From SIG299 sp964632165 (lineage in GTDB: Bacteria > Bacillota > Clostridia > Lachnospirales > Lachnospiraceae), in assembly GCA_964632165.1 (NCBI GenBank), contig CAZWCZ010000039.1:1-14365 (forward strand): DNA of 14,365 nt, read 5' to 3'. The first letter of the stretch is position 1, and each line of letters starts with the position of its first letter. The notes beneath the pieces are model-generated. The model was not told the origin of the DNA. It was given only the letters and a program-made list of their open reading frames with translations, and ran no database searches. Position numbers and translations under genes: made by a program. This document shows positions 8,901 to 14,353 of the stretch, piece by piece.

Positions 8901-10210
8901 TCCGTTCTCTGCTCTCTGCCGTTAAGGAACGTAAAGCAAAACATTTGGATCCGTCCGTCTGCTCTTCCGCCTATCAACGTGTCGTTTTTACAAAAGAAAT
9001 GCAGAAAGACTATACCATCTTGATTCCTCAAATGTCACCGATCCATTTTGAATTGATCGAACCTGCCTTTCTTTCCTGTGGTTACCGGATAGAGGTTCTT
9101 CCGAATCCTTCCCGTTCCGCGATCGATACCGGATTAAAATATGTCAATAACGATGCCTGTTATCCTTCTCTGATTGTCGTCGGACAATTTATGGAAGCTT
9201 TGGCCTCCGGAAAATATGACTTAAATAAAGTGGCACTTTTGATCTCTCAGACGGGCGGTGGCTGCCGCGCCACAAACTATATCAGTTTTATCCGTCGTGC
9301 CCTCATCAAAGCAGGTTTGCCTCAGATCCCGGTCATTTCCGTCAGCACCTCCGGCATTGAAAAGAATCCGGGCTTTACCTTCAGTAAGGATCTGATCCTG
9401 CGTGCGATGCAGGGACTTGTCTATGGCGATGTCTTTATGCGGGTACTTTACCGCACCAGACCATACGAGGCGGTTCCCGGTTCAGCAAATGCACTGTACC
9501 GCAGCTGGGTTGAGCGTTGTAAAAAATCAGTCTGCAACGGAAATTTTTCTGAATTCCGTCAAAATCTTTCCGGGATCATCCATGATTTTGACACGATTGC
9601 TCTGGATGAAACCATACAAAAGCCGAAAGTTGGTATTGTTGGAGAAATTCTTGTAAAATTCCTTCCTGCGGCAAATAATGATCTGGTAGGACTTTTGGAA
9701 GCCGAAGGTGCAGAAGCCGTCGTACCTGACCTGATGGATTTTCTTCTTTATTGCTCATACAATGCAAATTTCAAACACGATGCACTTGGCAAGAGCAAAA
9801 CTTCTGCCATCGTAAATAACCTTGCCATTCAATTTTTTGAATACATGAGGAAAGATGCCAGAAAATATTTGGAAGAAAGCCAGCGTTTTGAACCACCTGC
9901 CCACATTCGGACACTGGCAGATTACGCTTCTCCTATTGTTTCTCTTGGTAACCAGACAGGCGAAGGCTGGTTTTTGACCGGAGAAATGCTGGAACTGATT
10001 CATTCCGGTGTTCCGAATATCGTCTGTACCCAGCCTTTTGCCTGCCTTCCTAATCATGTTGTTGGAAAAGGCACCATCAAAGAACTGCGTCACCGCTATC
10101 CGAATGCCAATATCGTTGCCGTTGACTATGATCCCGGTGCCAGTGAAGTAAACCAGTTAAACCGTATCAAATTAATGCTTTCTACTGCAGAGAAAAATCT
10201 AAAAAAATAG
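5975..10210 (+). CDS. Giant fused acyl-CoA dehydratase activase-related protein (two BadF-type ATPase modules plus DUF2229 regions)
   Basis: This 1411-residue protein is related to the ATP-dependent activators of 2-hydroxyacyl-CoA dehydratases and benzoyl-CoA reductases. Those activators (HgdC, BadF) are homodimers with one [4Fe-4S] cluster between subunits, and they push an electron into the dehydratase using ATP. Here two activase modules lie in tandem. Module one has GIDIGSTTVK near residue 12 with C129 (CAGGTGSF) and C168 (RCGVFAKSD). Module two has GIDAGSTTTKAAL from about residue 327 with C447 (CSSGCGSF) and C486 (RCTVFMNS). These match the two cluster cysteines of HgdC. Next come a second cysteine set, C607-x2-C610-x3-C614 and C633, and DUF2229/HGD-D-like regions to the end. 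I chose the ATG at 5975 (AAAGGA upstream) because an earlier TTG lies in the promoter. No dehydratase subunits are adjacent, so its partner and substrate are unknown. Confidence 0.92.
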   Translation: MDDTTQITYSLGIDIGSTTVKTALLDKTGRLVFSAYERHYADIQGALSLILNRMKETLGSIQFHAAITGSGGLALAKHLNISFLQEVVAVAAALQKEAPQTDVAIELGGEDAKIIYFTGGIEQRMNGICAGGTGSFIDQMASLLKTDASGLNEYAKRYQAIYPIAARCGVFAKSDIQPLINEGASKPDLAASIFQAVVNQTISGLACGKPIRGNVAFLGGPLHFLTELRSAFVRTLDLTEEQTIVPENSHLFAAKGSAMNASGNLFSLDELLLRLKNGIILDFEVNRLEPLFKNEADYQSFSLRHQKDTIAKRSLSDYHGNCFLGIDAGSTTTKAALVAEDGSLLYSFYQNNNGSPLKTSIKALKEIFSVLPSDARIVRSCSTGYGEALIKSAFLMDEGEVETIAHYHAAAHFSPDVDCILDIGGQDMKCIRIKNGTVDSVQLNEACSSGCGSFIETFAKSLNYDVADFAKIALFAQNPIDLGTRCTVFMNSKVKQAQKEGASVADISAGLAYSVIKNALYKVIKVSDAKEFGKKIVVQGGTFYNDAVLRSFERIAGCEAVRPDIAGIMGAFGAALIARKHYTGQPTTMLSPEEITSLTFTTEMTHCQGCTNHCMLTINRFPGNRSFISGNRCERGLGKEKSNQDIPNLYAYKLKRYFSYRPLSVQKAVRGTVGIPRVLNMYENYPFWFTFFTELGYRVVLSPVSSRKIYELGIESIPSESECYPAKLAHGHISWLIRQGITYIFYPCIPYERIEHPDAGNHYNCPIVTSYGENIKNNVEELKQPTINFQNPFLSLESEKIVCDRLIEVVGKQNGISKKEISAAVHKAWEELACAREDMKRAGEKTLEWINENNALGIVLAGRPYHIDPEINHGIPEMITSYGVAVLTEDSISHLCPIDRPTIVVDQWMYHSRLYAAASYVRTNPNLELIQLNSFGCGLDAVTTDQVSDILTGSGKIYTVLKIDEVNNLGAARIRIRSLLSAVKERKAKHLDPSVCSSAYQRVVFTKEMQKDYTILIPQMSPIHFELIEPAFLSCGYRIEVLPNPSRSAIDTGLKYVNNDACYPSLIVVGQFMEALASGKYDLNKVALLISQTGGGCRATNYISFIRRALIKAGLPQIPVISVSTSGIEKNPGFTFSKDLILRAMQGLVYGDVFMRVLYRTRPYEAVPGSANALYRSWVERCKKSVCNGNFSEFRQNLSGIIHDFDTIALDETIQKPKVGIVGEILVKFLPAANNDLVGLLEAEGAEAVVPDLMDFLLYCSYNANFKHDALGKSKTSAIVNNLAIQFFEYMRKDARKYLEESQRFEPPAHIRTLADYASPIVSLGNQTGEGWFLTGEMLELIHSGVPNIVCTQPFACLPNHVVGKGTIKELRHRYPNANIVAVDYDPGASEVNQLNRIKLMLSTAEKNLKK

Positions 10211-10224
10211 TTCTGCACACTTGA

Positions 10225-10270
10225 AAGAGGAAGGTTTCCATTCTACCCGTTGAAAACCTTCCTCTTTTTT
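10225..10270 (+). terminator. Intrinsic terminator of the activase gene
   Basis: A perfect 13-base-pair stem (AAGAGGAAGGTTT, 10225-10237, with AAACCTTCCTCTT, 10254-10266) is followed by a T run to 10270, just after the activase stop codon. It directly abuts the stop codon of the convergent DUF2752 gene. The minus-strand flank is only CTTTCAAG, so termination in that direction would be weaker. Confidence 0.88.
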
Positions 10271-10624
10271 CTATCTTATCTTCCATTTAACAATTTCATT
10301 TCCGGGATCAAGCAGCCGATACATATAAGTTACCGCGAACAGGAAAATAACAACTGCTGTCATACATTTGATCTGTTTCTTTGAAAATTTTTCCATTCGG
10401 AACAAGACTGCCACACAAAACGGCATCAGATACACCATAGGATGATAATAAAATGCTTCTTCCCATTTCCCCTGTACGAGGCAGATACAAGCCCTTGTCA
10501 TTCCGCATCCCAGACACGGGATCCCGGTATATCTTAAAATCGGGCAACCAATTCCGCTGATGTAAAGCAACGCAGCCGTCAGAACTACGATTCCTATTCC
10601 CAGTAGTATGTCCTTTTTCTTCAT
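10271..10624 (-). CDS. DUF2752 domain-containing membrane protein
   Basis: This 117-residue protein has the DUF2752 signature: C27 and the block TGIPCLGCGMTRA (33-45), with C37, C40 and the TR pair, followed by an amphipathic stretch ending in HPM. Three hydrophobic membrane segments are visible at about residues 6-24, 62-77 and 87-103, with a positively charged C-terminal tail. The family's function is not known; its members are small inner-membrane proteins with conserved cysteines, which suggests metal binding or redox chemistry. The ATG has AAAGGA seven bases upstream. The gene is transcribed away from the lipoprotein gene, across an intergenic region holding a large inverted repeat, so the two may be co-regulated. 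This pairing is an inference from position. Confidence 0.88.
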   Translation of the reverse strand: MKKKDILLGIGIVVLTAALLYISGIGCPILRYTGIPCLGCGMTRACICLVQGKWEEAFYYHPMVYLMPFCVAVLFRMEKFSKKQIKCMTAVVIFLFAVTYMYRLLDPGNEIVKWKIR

Positions 10625-10720
10625 CTCTGTTCCTTTCGTACATTTTCAATTTTTTTGACGCTTTCGCTTTAAAGTCTTTAAAGATTTCGTTACATTTTAC
10701 TTTCTTTCTCTCTCAAATCA

Positions 10721-10757
10721 TGATACAATATCTCCTATAAGAGGAGTTATTGTATCA
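10721..10757. repeat. 37-base near-perfect inverted repeat, candidate operator
   Basis: The arms are TGATACAATATCTCCT (10721-10736) and AGGAGTTATTGTATCA (10742-10757). They pair at 15 of 16 positions around the five-base centre ATAAG. The left arm contains TACAAT (10724-10729), a likely -10 element for the lipoprotein gene, though the -35 is weak. If so, transcription would start inside the repeat, only about half of it would be transcribed, and a DNA operator for a dimeric regulator fits better than an RNA hairpin. No T run follows, so it is not a terminator. It sits between two divergent genes. Confidence 0.6.
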
Positions 10758-10779
10758 CAATTCAAAGGAGAGAGTTACT

Positions 10780-11148
10780 GTGAAAAAATTTAAACGCTTA
10801 ATGGCACTTGCCATGATTACTGTTTTATTCTGTGTAACATTAGCCGCATGTGGAAACAAACTTTCCGGCACTTATTCTGCATCCGGAGACTTACTTGGTC
10901 TTGCAGGTTCCGAAATTTCCTATAAATTTTCCGGAAGCAAAGTTACCGTTTCTGTTACCGCTACCGTTCTTGGCTTTGAAAAAACAACATCATACGACGG
11001 CACATATGAATTGACCGAAGAGGATGGGACTAACTACATCATATTTACCTTTAATGACGAAGATGCAAAATCTTATTCCGGAAAATTCTTTTTTCAAAAT
11101 GTAGAAAATGGCATTAAGATTTCCGGTGTTACCTATAAAAAGAAATAA
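10780..11148 (+). CDS. Small secreted lipoprotein of unknown function
   Basis: I chose the GTG at 10780, which gives 122 residues, because AAAGGAGAGAG lies just upstream; an in-frame TTG at 10750 falls inside the inverted repeat and lacks a ribosome binding site. The N-terminus MKKFKR, a hydrophobic stretch and the lipobox LAAC (C24) mark a lipoprotein anchored outside the membrane after signal peptidase II cleavage. The mature ~99 residues are rich in alternating hydrophobic and polar strands with recurring Gly-aromatic turns (SGTYS, YDGTYELTEEDG, YSGKFFF). This suggests a small beta-barrel or beta-sandwich, as in lipocalin-like lipoproteins of Clostridia. I recognise no catalytic motif or named family. 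The gene ends at a strong terminator and stands alone, divergent from the DUF2752 gene. Confidence 0.85.
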   Translation: MKKFKRLMALAMITVLFCVTLAACGNKLSGTYSASGDLLGLAGSEISYKFSGSKVTVSVTATVLGFEKTTSYDGTYELTEEDGTNYIIFTFNDEDAKSYSGKFFFQNVENGIKISGVTYKKK

Positions 11149-11177
11149 TATGTTTCAAATCAACTTCTCTTAACATC

Positions 11178-11226
11178 AAGACAGCGGAAGGCATCGCACT
11201 CAGCTTGCTCCTTCCGCTGTCTTTTT
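11178..11226 (+). terminator. Intrinsic terminator of the lipoprotein gene, overlapping the yitT 3' end
   Basis: A perfect 14-base-pair stem (AAGACAGCGGAAGG, 11178-11191, with CCTTCCGCTGTCTT, 11210-11223) is followed by TTTTT on the plus strand. The right arm and much of the loop are also the last codons of the convergent yitT-like gene (stop at 11200-11202). On the minus strand the stem is not followed by a T run, so it mainly serves the lipoprotein gene. Confidence 0.88.
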
Positions 11227-11817
11227 CCTGCCTATCCGCTGCACCCATCCGATGATCTGTCCTGATAAGATAACCGTCAGAAGTGAATATCCGATTCGGC
11301 TGAGTGGAATGTATGTAAGCGACAACGCAAGCACAATCAGATCGCTGGCAAGGTATGCCCACTCTACTTTTATGTGGGCAATATGAGAAATGCACATTGC
11401 AAGTGCATCATCTCCTGAAACTGCACCACCAATCCTGACGCATACCCCCGCTCCGATGCCGACAAAAACAGCACCTGTTACAGCCGCCAGTAAAGGTCTC
11501 TCATAAAGGTTAGGCCAAAGCGGCTCAAATTGTTCAATAATCCCATAGGATACAGAAAAACTTACTGTAGCTACCATCGAATAGATGATAAATACCTTTC
11601 CAAGCAGTTTAAATCCTAACAGATAAAAAATTGCATTTGCTACAAAATTTGTGATCGAGGGAGAAATATCAAACCAATGCTCTAACAACAGATTCAACCC
11701 GATGATCCCGCCCTCGGTCACTCCTGAAAAATTATGCACATGATACAGCCCAAACGCCAAAAACACACTGGCTGCTGCTGTAATCACACAATCCTTTATT
11801 TTAACGTCTTTCCACAT
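11200..11817 (-). CDS. YitT family integral membrane protein, short form
   Basis: This membrane protein belongs to the YitT (DUF161) family, whose transported substrate or role is not established. From the ATG at 11817 it has 205 residues, with about five or six hydrophobic segments. The family-typical motifs are SGVTEGGIIGLNLLLEHWF, the middle block YLLGFKLLGKVFIIYSM, and the glycine-rich GIGAGVCVRIGGAVSGDDA. Most YitT proteins have an extra C-terminal DUF2179 domain; here the chain ends soon after the last membrane segment (VQRIGRKK), so this is the short form. I prefer the ATG at 11817, with AAGGGA nine bases upstream. An alternative TTG at 11856 would overlap the upstream kinase gene by 26 bases. 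The start is 13 bases after the kinase stop, so the two form one operon. Confidence 0.85.
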   Translation of the reverse strand: MWKDVKIKDCVITAAASVFLAFGLYHVHNFSGVTEGGIIGLNLLLEHWFDISPSITNFVANAIFYLLGFKLLGKVFIIYSMVATVSFSVSYGIIEQFEPLWPNLYERPLLAAVTGAVFVGIGAGVCVRIGGAVSGDDALAMCISHIAHIKVEWAYLASDLIVLALSLTYIPLSRIGYSLLTVILSGQIIGWVQRIGRKKTAEGAS

Positions 11818-11830
11818 GGCATGTAGTCCC

Positions 11831-12766
11831 TTATTCCTGCTCTCTCTGTATTTCAATCCCCAATTCTTCCGGCTGAAAACGAGGGCACACGTTTTCTAAC
11901 GATGTAATTACAGATGCCGCTAAGGTAGAACCGATTTCAATTGCTTCCGGAAGTGTTTTCCCGTAGGTCAGTCCGATGGCAACACCGGAACAAAATGCGT
12001 CTCCGGCACCGGTCGTATCTTTTACCTGAACTTTTTTTGCAGAACAGATACCGTTCTCTCCCCTGCAGTCTGCATAGACGGCGCCCTTTTCTCCCATGGT
12101 TACTACCATTGCCGGAATTTTGGCACGGCACACTTTCTGCTTGATAATGCTGCAAAGTTCTTCCGGCTCTTTCATGGAATAATCATCCAGAAACAGCATT
12201 CCGGCTTCCTGCTCATTGCAGATAAAACAATCAAATTTTTGAAAAAAATCTCTGCGTTCCAAGGCAATACTCATATTGGAAATGACACCATAGGTCTTGG
12301 TCTGATGCTTTTCGGCAAGTTCAAAAACTTTCTTTACAATTGCTTTGTCCAGATCAACCTCCAGCACAACAGATTCTGCCTGTGCAAAAATCTCATCTCC
12401 TTTTTCTTCTAAAAGTTCCAAAAGCGGCATCATATCCGGTCGTTTGGATATGGATCCTGCAACATTACCGTTACTGTCAAATACTGCCAACCAGGTTCCC
12501 ATTCCGTCCGGTCTTGTTAATACATACTTTGTATTGACCTTATGATTATTTAATTTTTCTATCACTGCTGCACCAAGTGGTGTATCATCAACAATTCCAA
12601 GAAACATCGGACGAAGTTCCACATTTGCAATGTCTTCCACCACATTTCGTGCAACACCTCCGTGTACATATTCTATCTTTCCTGCATTTCTTCCGTTCGG
12701 AAGATATGTGTCAAACGGAAAACCCTTGATGTCAACAAAGGTTGCTCCCATAACTACAATACTCAT
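11831..12766 (-). CDS. PfkB family carbohydrate/nucleoside kinase
   Basis: This 311-residue protein is a PfkB (ribokinase) family kinase that phosphorylates a sugar or nucleoside with ATP in the cytoplasm. The substrate-side glycine motif is GGVARN (36-41), the NEQEA metal-related motif is at 184-188, and the anion-hole and catalytic signature DTTGAGDAF lies at 250-258, with D256 the likely catalytic base. The ATG is strongly supported by GGGAGGG five bases upstream. The substrate cannot be read from sequence. The N-terminal pattern (GRNAGKIEYVHGGVARN) is reminiscent of pseudouridine kinases, but there is no pseudouridine glycosidase (psuG) nearby. A YitT-family membrane protein follows in the same operon, which would fit an uptake-and-phosphorylation pair but proves nothing. 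Family call firm, substrate open. Confidence 0.92.
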   Translation of the reverse strand: MSIVVMGATFVDIKGFPFDTYLPNGRNAGKIEYVHGGVARNVVEDIANVELRPMFLGIVDDTPLGAAVIEKLNNHKVNTKYVLTRPDGMGTWLAVFDSNGNVAGSISKRPDMMPLLELLEEKGDEIFAQAESVVLEVDLDKAIVKKVFELAEKHQTKTYGVISNMSIALERRDFFQKFDCFICNEQEAGMLFLDDYSMKEPEELCSIIKQKVCRAKIPAMVVTMGEKGAVYADCRGENGICSAKKVQVKDTTGAGDAFCSGVAIGLTYGKTLPEAIEIGSTLAASVITSLENVCPRFQPEELGIEIQREQE

Positions 12767-12857
12767 TTTTCCCTCCCGCAGTGCTGACTTTACTTGATTC
12801 TAAAATTGTATTGCAAAGGATCCAAGTCCGTGTTCTTGCCTCCGATGCATTAGGTGT

Positions 12858-12866
12858 ATTGTAGCA
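12858..12866 (-). promoter_or_regulatory. Predicted extended -10 promoter of the kinase-yitT operon
   Basis: On the minus strand TGCTACAAT (12866-12858) is an extended -10 element; I see no good -35 at the right distance. It would give a leader of about 85 bases before the kinase start. Confidence 0.4.
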
Positions 12867-12952
12867 TATTTCCTCAAAAAACGCCATAGATTTCACTTCT
12901 TTCCACCAAAGAAACAAAAACGGACTTACGAAATGATCGGAAATCCGCAGAT

Positions 12953-13117
12953 ATGAAAATATTCTGTTTTATCTTAGCGAGCAGACCGTTTATGGACAGT
13001 TTTTCAACAAACGGTACTCTTTGTCAGGTAAATCCCCTGAACCTCCTTGCTTATAACAAAAAAATTCTCTTAGCCACTTTTGAAAAAAAATTGATAATGG
13101 CGATAGAAAGCAATTAA
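12953..13117 (+). CDS. Possible 54-residue small protein (doubtful)
   Basis: An uninterrupted frame starts with ATG at 12953 (MKIFCFILASRPFMDSFSTN) and ends at TAA 13115-13117. An internal ATG at 12992 would give 41 residues. There is no clear ribosome binding site before either start (only GGAAATCC before the first), and I recognise no family. The frame also contains the 7-base inverted repeat at 12985-13015. It could be a remnant or chance; it is listed because it is the longest plus-strand frame in the junction region. Confidence 0.2.
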   Translation: MKIFCFILASRPFMDSFSTNGTLCQVNPLNLLAYNKKILLATFEKKLIMAIESN

Positions 13118-13330
13118 CGGATTACACGCTACCGAAAAATATGCCATTTACATTACCGGTTCCAATGCACTTCTTTTAAGTTCCGACTTTTCGCCGTATA
13201 GAAATCAAAAATGCCATACCCAGTTGTTGGATCATTTACCAAAACATTAGTAACTTGATGATACCTACACCCCAAAAGTCCTCAACACTCAGCTAAATAT
13301 AGCGGAAAAAGCCAATATTTCGGTAGATTT

Positions 13331-13363
13331 GAGAGCGAATTGACCTGTTCAGTTCGCTCTCTT
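13331..13363 (+). terminator. Hairpin upstream of the ParB-type gene, possible attenuator
   Basis: GAGAGCGAATTGA (13331-13343) pairs with TCAGTTCGCTCTC (13349-13361) over 13 positions, with one T-G wobble, around a CCTGT loop; CTTTCTATTTC follows. The T run is interrupted, so termination would be partial. It lies 32 bases upstream of the ParB start, so it either ends incoming transcription or attenuates the parB transcript. Confidence 0.55.
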
Positions 13364-13393
13364 TCTATTTCAAACACAAAAACGAGGTGAATT

Positions 13394-14266
13394 ATGAGTA
13401 TCAACAAGAAAGACACATCCACAACAGAAAGCATCGTCAGCATCCCGATTGAAAAACTGAAGAACTTTACCGACCACCCTTTTTCAATCAGAGACGATGA
13501 TGCAATGCAACAGACGGTCGAAAGTGTCCGTGAATACGGAGTGCTTGTCCCTGCTATCGCAAGACCTCTTGAAGACGGAACATTCGAGCTTATCTCCGGA
13601 CACCGACGAAAACACGCCTGCGAACTTGCAGGGATAAAAACAATGCCGGTTATCGTCCGAGACATAGACCGAAACACCGCAACAATTATGATGGTGGACA
13701 GTAACCTACAACGAGAGAACATCTTGCCGAGTGAACGAGCCAAGGCATATAAGATGAAGTTGGAGGCAATCAAGCAGCAAGGAAAGCGACACGATTTAAC
13801 TTCTACACAACCTGTGCAGAAGTTGTCTGTGGAGCAGGTTGCCGAAGAAGCAGGCACGAGCCGAGAACAGATTAGGCGATACATTCGCCTTAACGAACTG
13901 AAACCCGAATTGATGCAAATGGTCGATGAGGGTAAAATCGGTATGACCCCTGCGGTAGAGATTTCCTACCTCAAACCCGATGAACAAGATATGCTGATTG
14001 AGACCATCGACAGCGAGCAGGCAACGCCCTCTTTCTCACAAGCTCAGCGAATGCGACGACTATCTCAAGATGGCAAGCTGAATGACGATGCTGTACTCAA
14101 CATTATGATGGAGCAAAAGAAACCGGAGAATTGGGATTTGAAGCTCCCGATGGACAGAATCCGAAAATACTTTCCTCGCTCCTACACACCACAGCGAATG
14201 GAGGAAACCATCATCAAGCTGCTTGAAATGTGGATGAAGAAACGACAGCGAGACCAACAGCGATAA
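13394..14266 (+). CDS. ParB/RepB/Spo0J family protein of a probable Tn1549-type conjugative element
   Basis: This 290-residue protein has the ParB order of parts. The N-terminal nucleotide-binding domain has IPIEKLKNFTDHPF (17-30), the ParB box ISGHRRKHACE (67-77, of the GxRRxxA type that binds CTP in relatives) and ENILPSERAKAYK (108-120). The helix-turn-helix follows (LSVEQVAEEAGTSREQIRRYIRL, 144-166), then a C-terminal region rich in basic and amphipathic helix. The relatives I know are in Tn1549/CTn-type integrative conjugative elements of gut Firmicutes, where it probably helps maintain or regulate the excised element. The ATG has GAGGTG six bases upstream. No ParA gene lies upstream. 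Codon use differs from the neighbouring chromosome: 17 of 24 arginines are CGA, against 1 of 13 in aroF, in line with horizontal transfer. The element assignment is from recognition of the sequence type and is not proven here. Confidence 0.9.
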   Translation: MSINKKDTSTTESIVSIPIEKLKNFTDHPFSIRDDDAMQQTVESVREYGVLVPAIARPLEDGTFELISGHRRKHACELAGIKTMPVIVRDIDRNTATIMMVDSNLQRENILPSERAKAYKMKLEAIKQQGKRHDLTSTQPVQKLSVEQVAEEAGTSREQIRRYIRLNELKPELMQMVDEGKIGMTPAVEISYLKPDEQDMLIETIDSEQATPSFSQAQRMRRLSQDGKLNDDAVLNIMMEQKKPENWDLKLPMDRIRKYFPRSYTPQRMEETIIKLLEMWMKKRQRDQQR

Positions 14267-14280
14267 CAATGGAATACGGC

Positions 14281-14335
14281 AAAATAAGCCGAACAGGAAT
14301 TACAACAATCATTCTTGTTCGGCTTATTTTTATGC
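14281..14335 (+). terminator. Long hairpin between the ParB-type gene and the next gene
   Basis: Positions 14281-14300 pair with 14311-14330 over 20 positions, with one G-T wobble, around a ten-base loop. The core AATAAGCCGAACA/TGTTCGGCTTATT is perfect, and the right arm runs into ATTTTTAT. This is a good intrinsic terminator, yet the next gene's ribosome binding site lies only about 14 bases further on with no room for a new promoter between. Confidence 0.8.
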
Positions 14336-14353
14336 TCGGAAACAGGAGGAACA

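Larger units (their letters stand above)
12767..13393. other. 627-base gene-poor region with probable chromosome/mobile-element junction
   Basis: The left part (to about 12900) is the kinase operon leader and promoter. The rest has no convincing gene. It holds a small hairpin (TTCTTT 12897-12902 with AAAGAA 12908-12913), a 7-base inverted repeat (ACCGTTT 12985-12991 with AAACGGT 13009-13015) inside a 54-codon reading frame, several A- and T-rich stretches, and a 13-base-pair hairpin just before the ParB-type gene. Because the kinase side looks like host chromosome and the ParB gene looks like a conjugative element, an element end should lie somewhere between about 12900 and 13330. I cannot fix it from one junction alone. 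Confidence 0.5.

Noticed and set aside
10657..10678. TTGACG followed by a doubled CTTTAAAG motif as a promoter for the lipoprotein gene
   Set aside because: No acceptable -10 lies at the right distance and it is more than 100 bases from the start; the TACAAT inside the inverted repeat fits better.
13282..13884. 200-codon open frame on the minus strand over the ParB-type gene
   Set aside because: It is antisense to the ParB box and helix-turn-helix, is Ser/Ile-rich with no recognisable domain, and lacks a ribosome binding site; the plus-strand ParB reading is far better supported.
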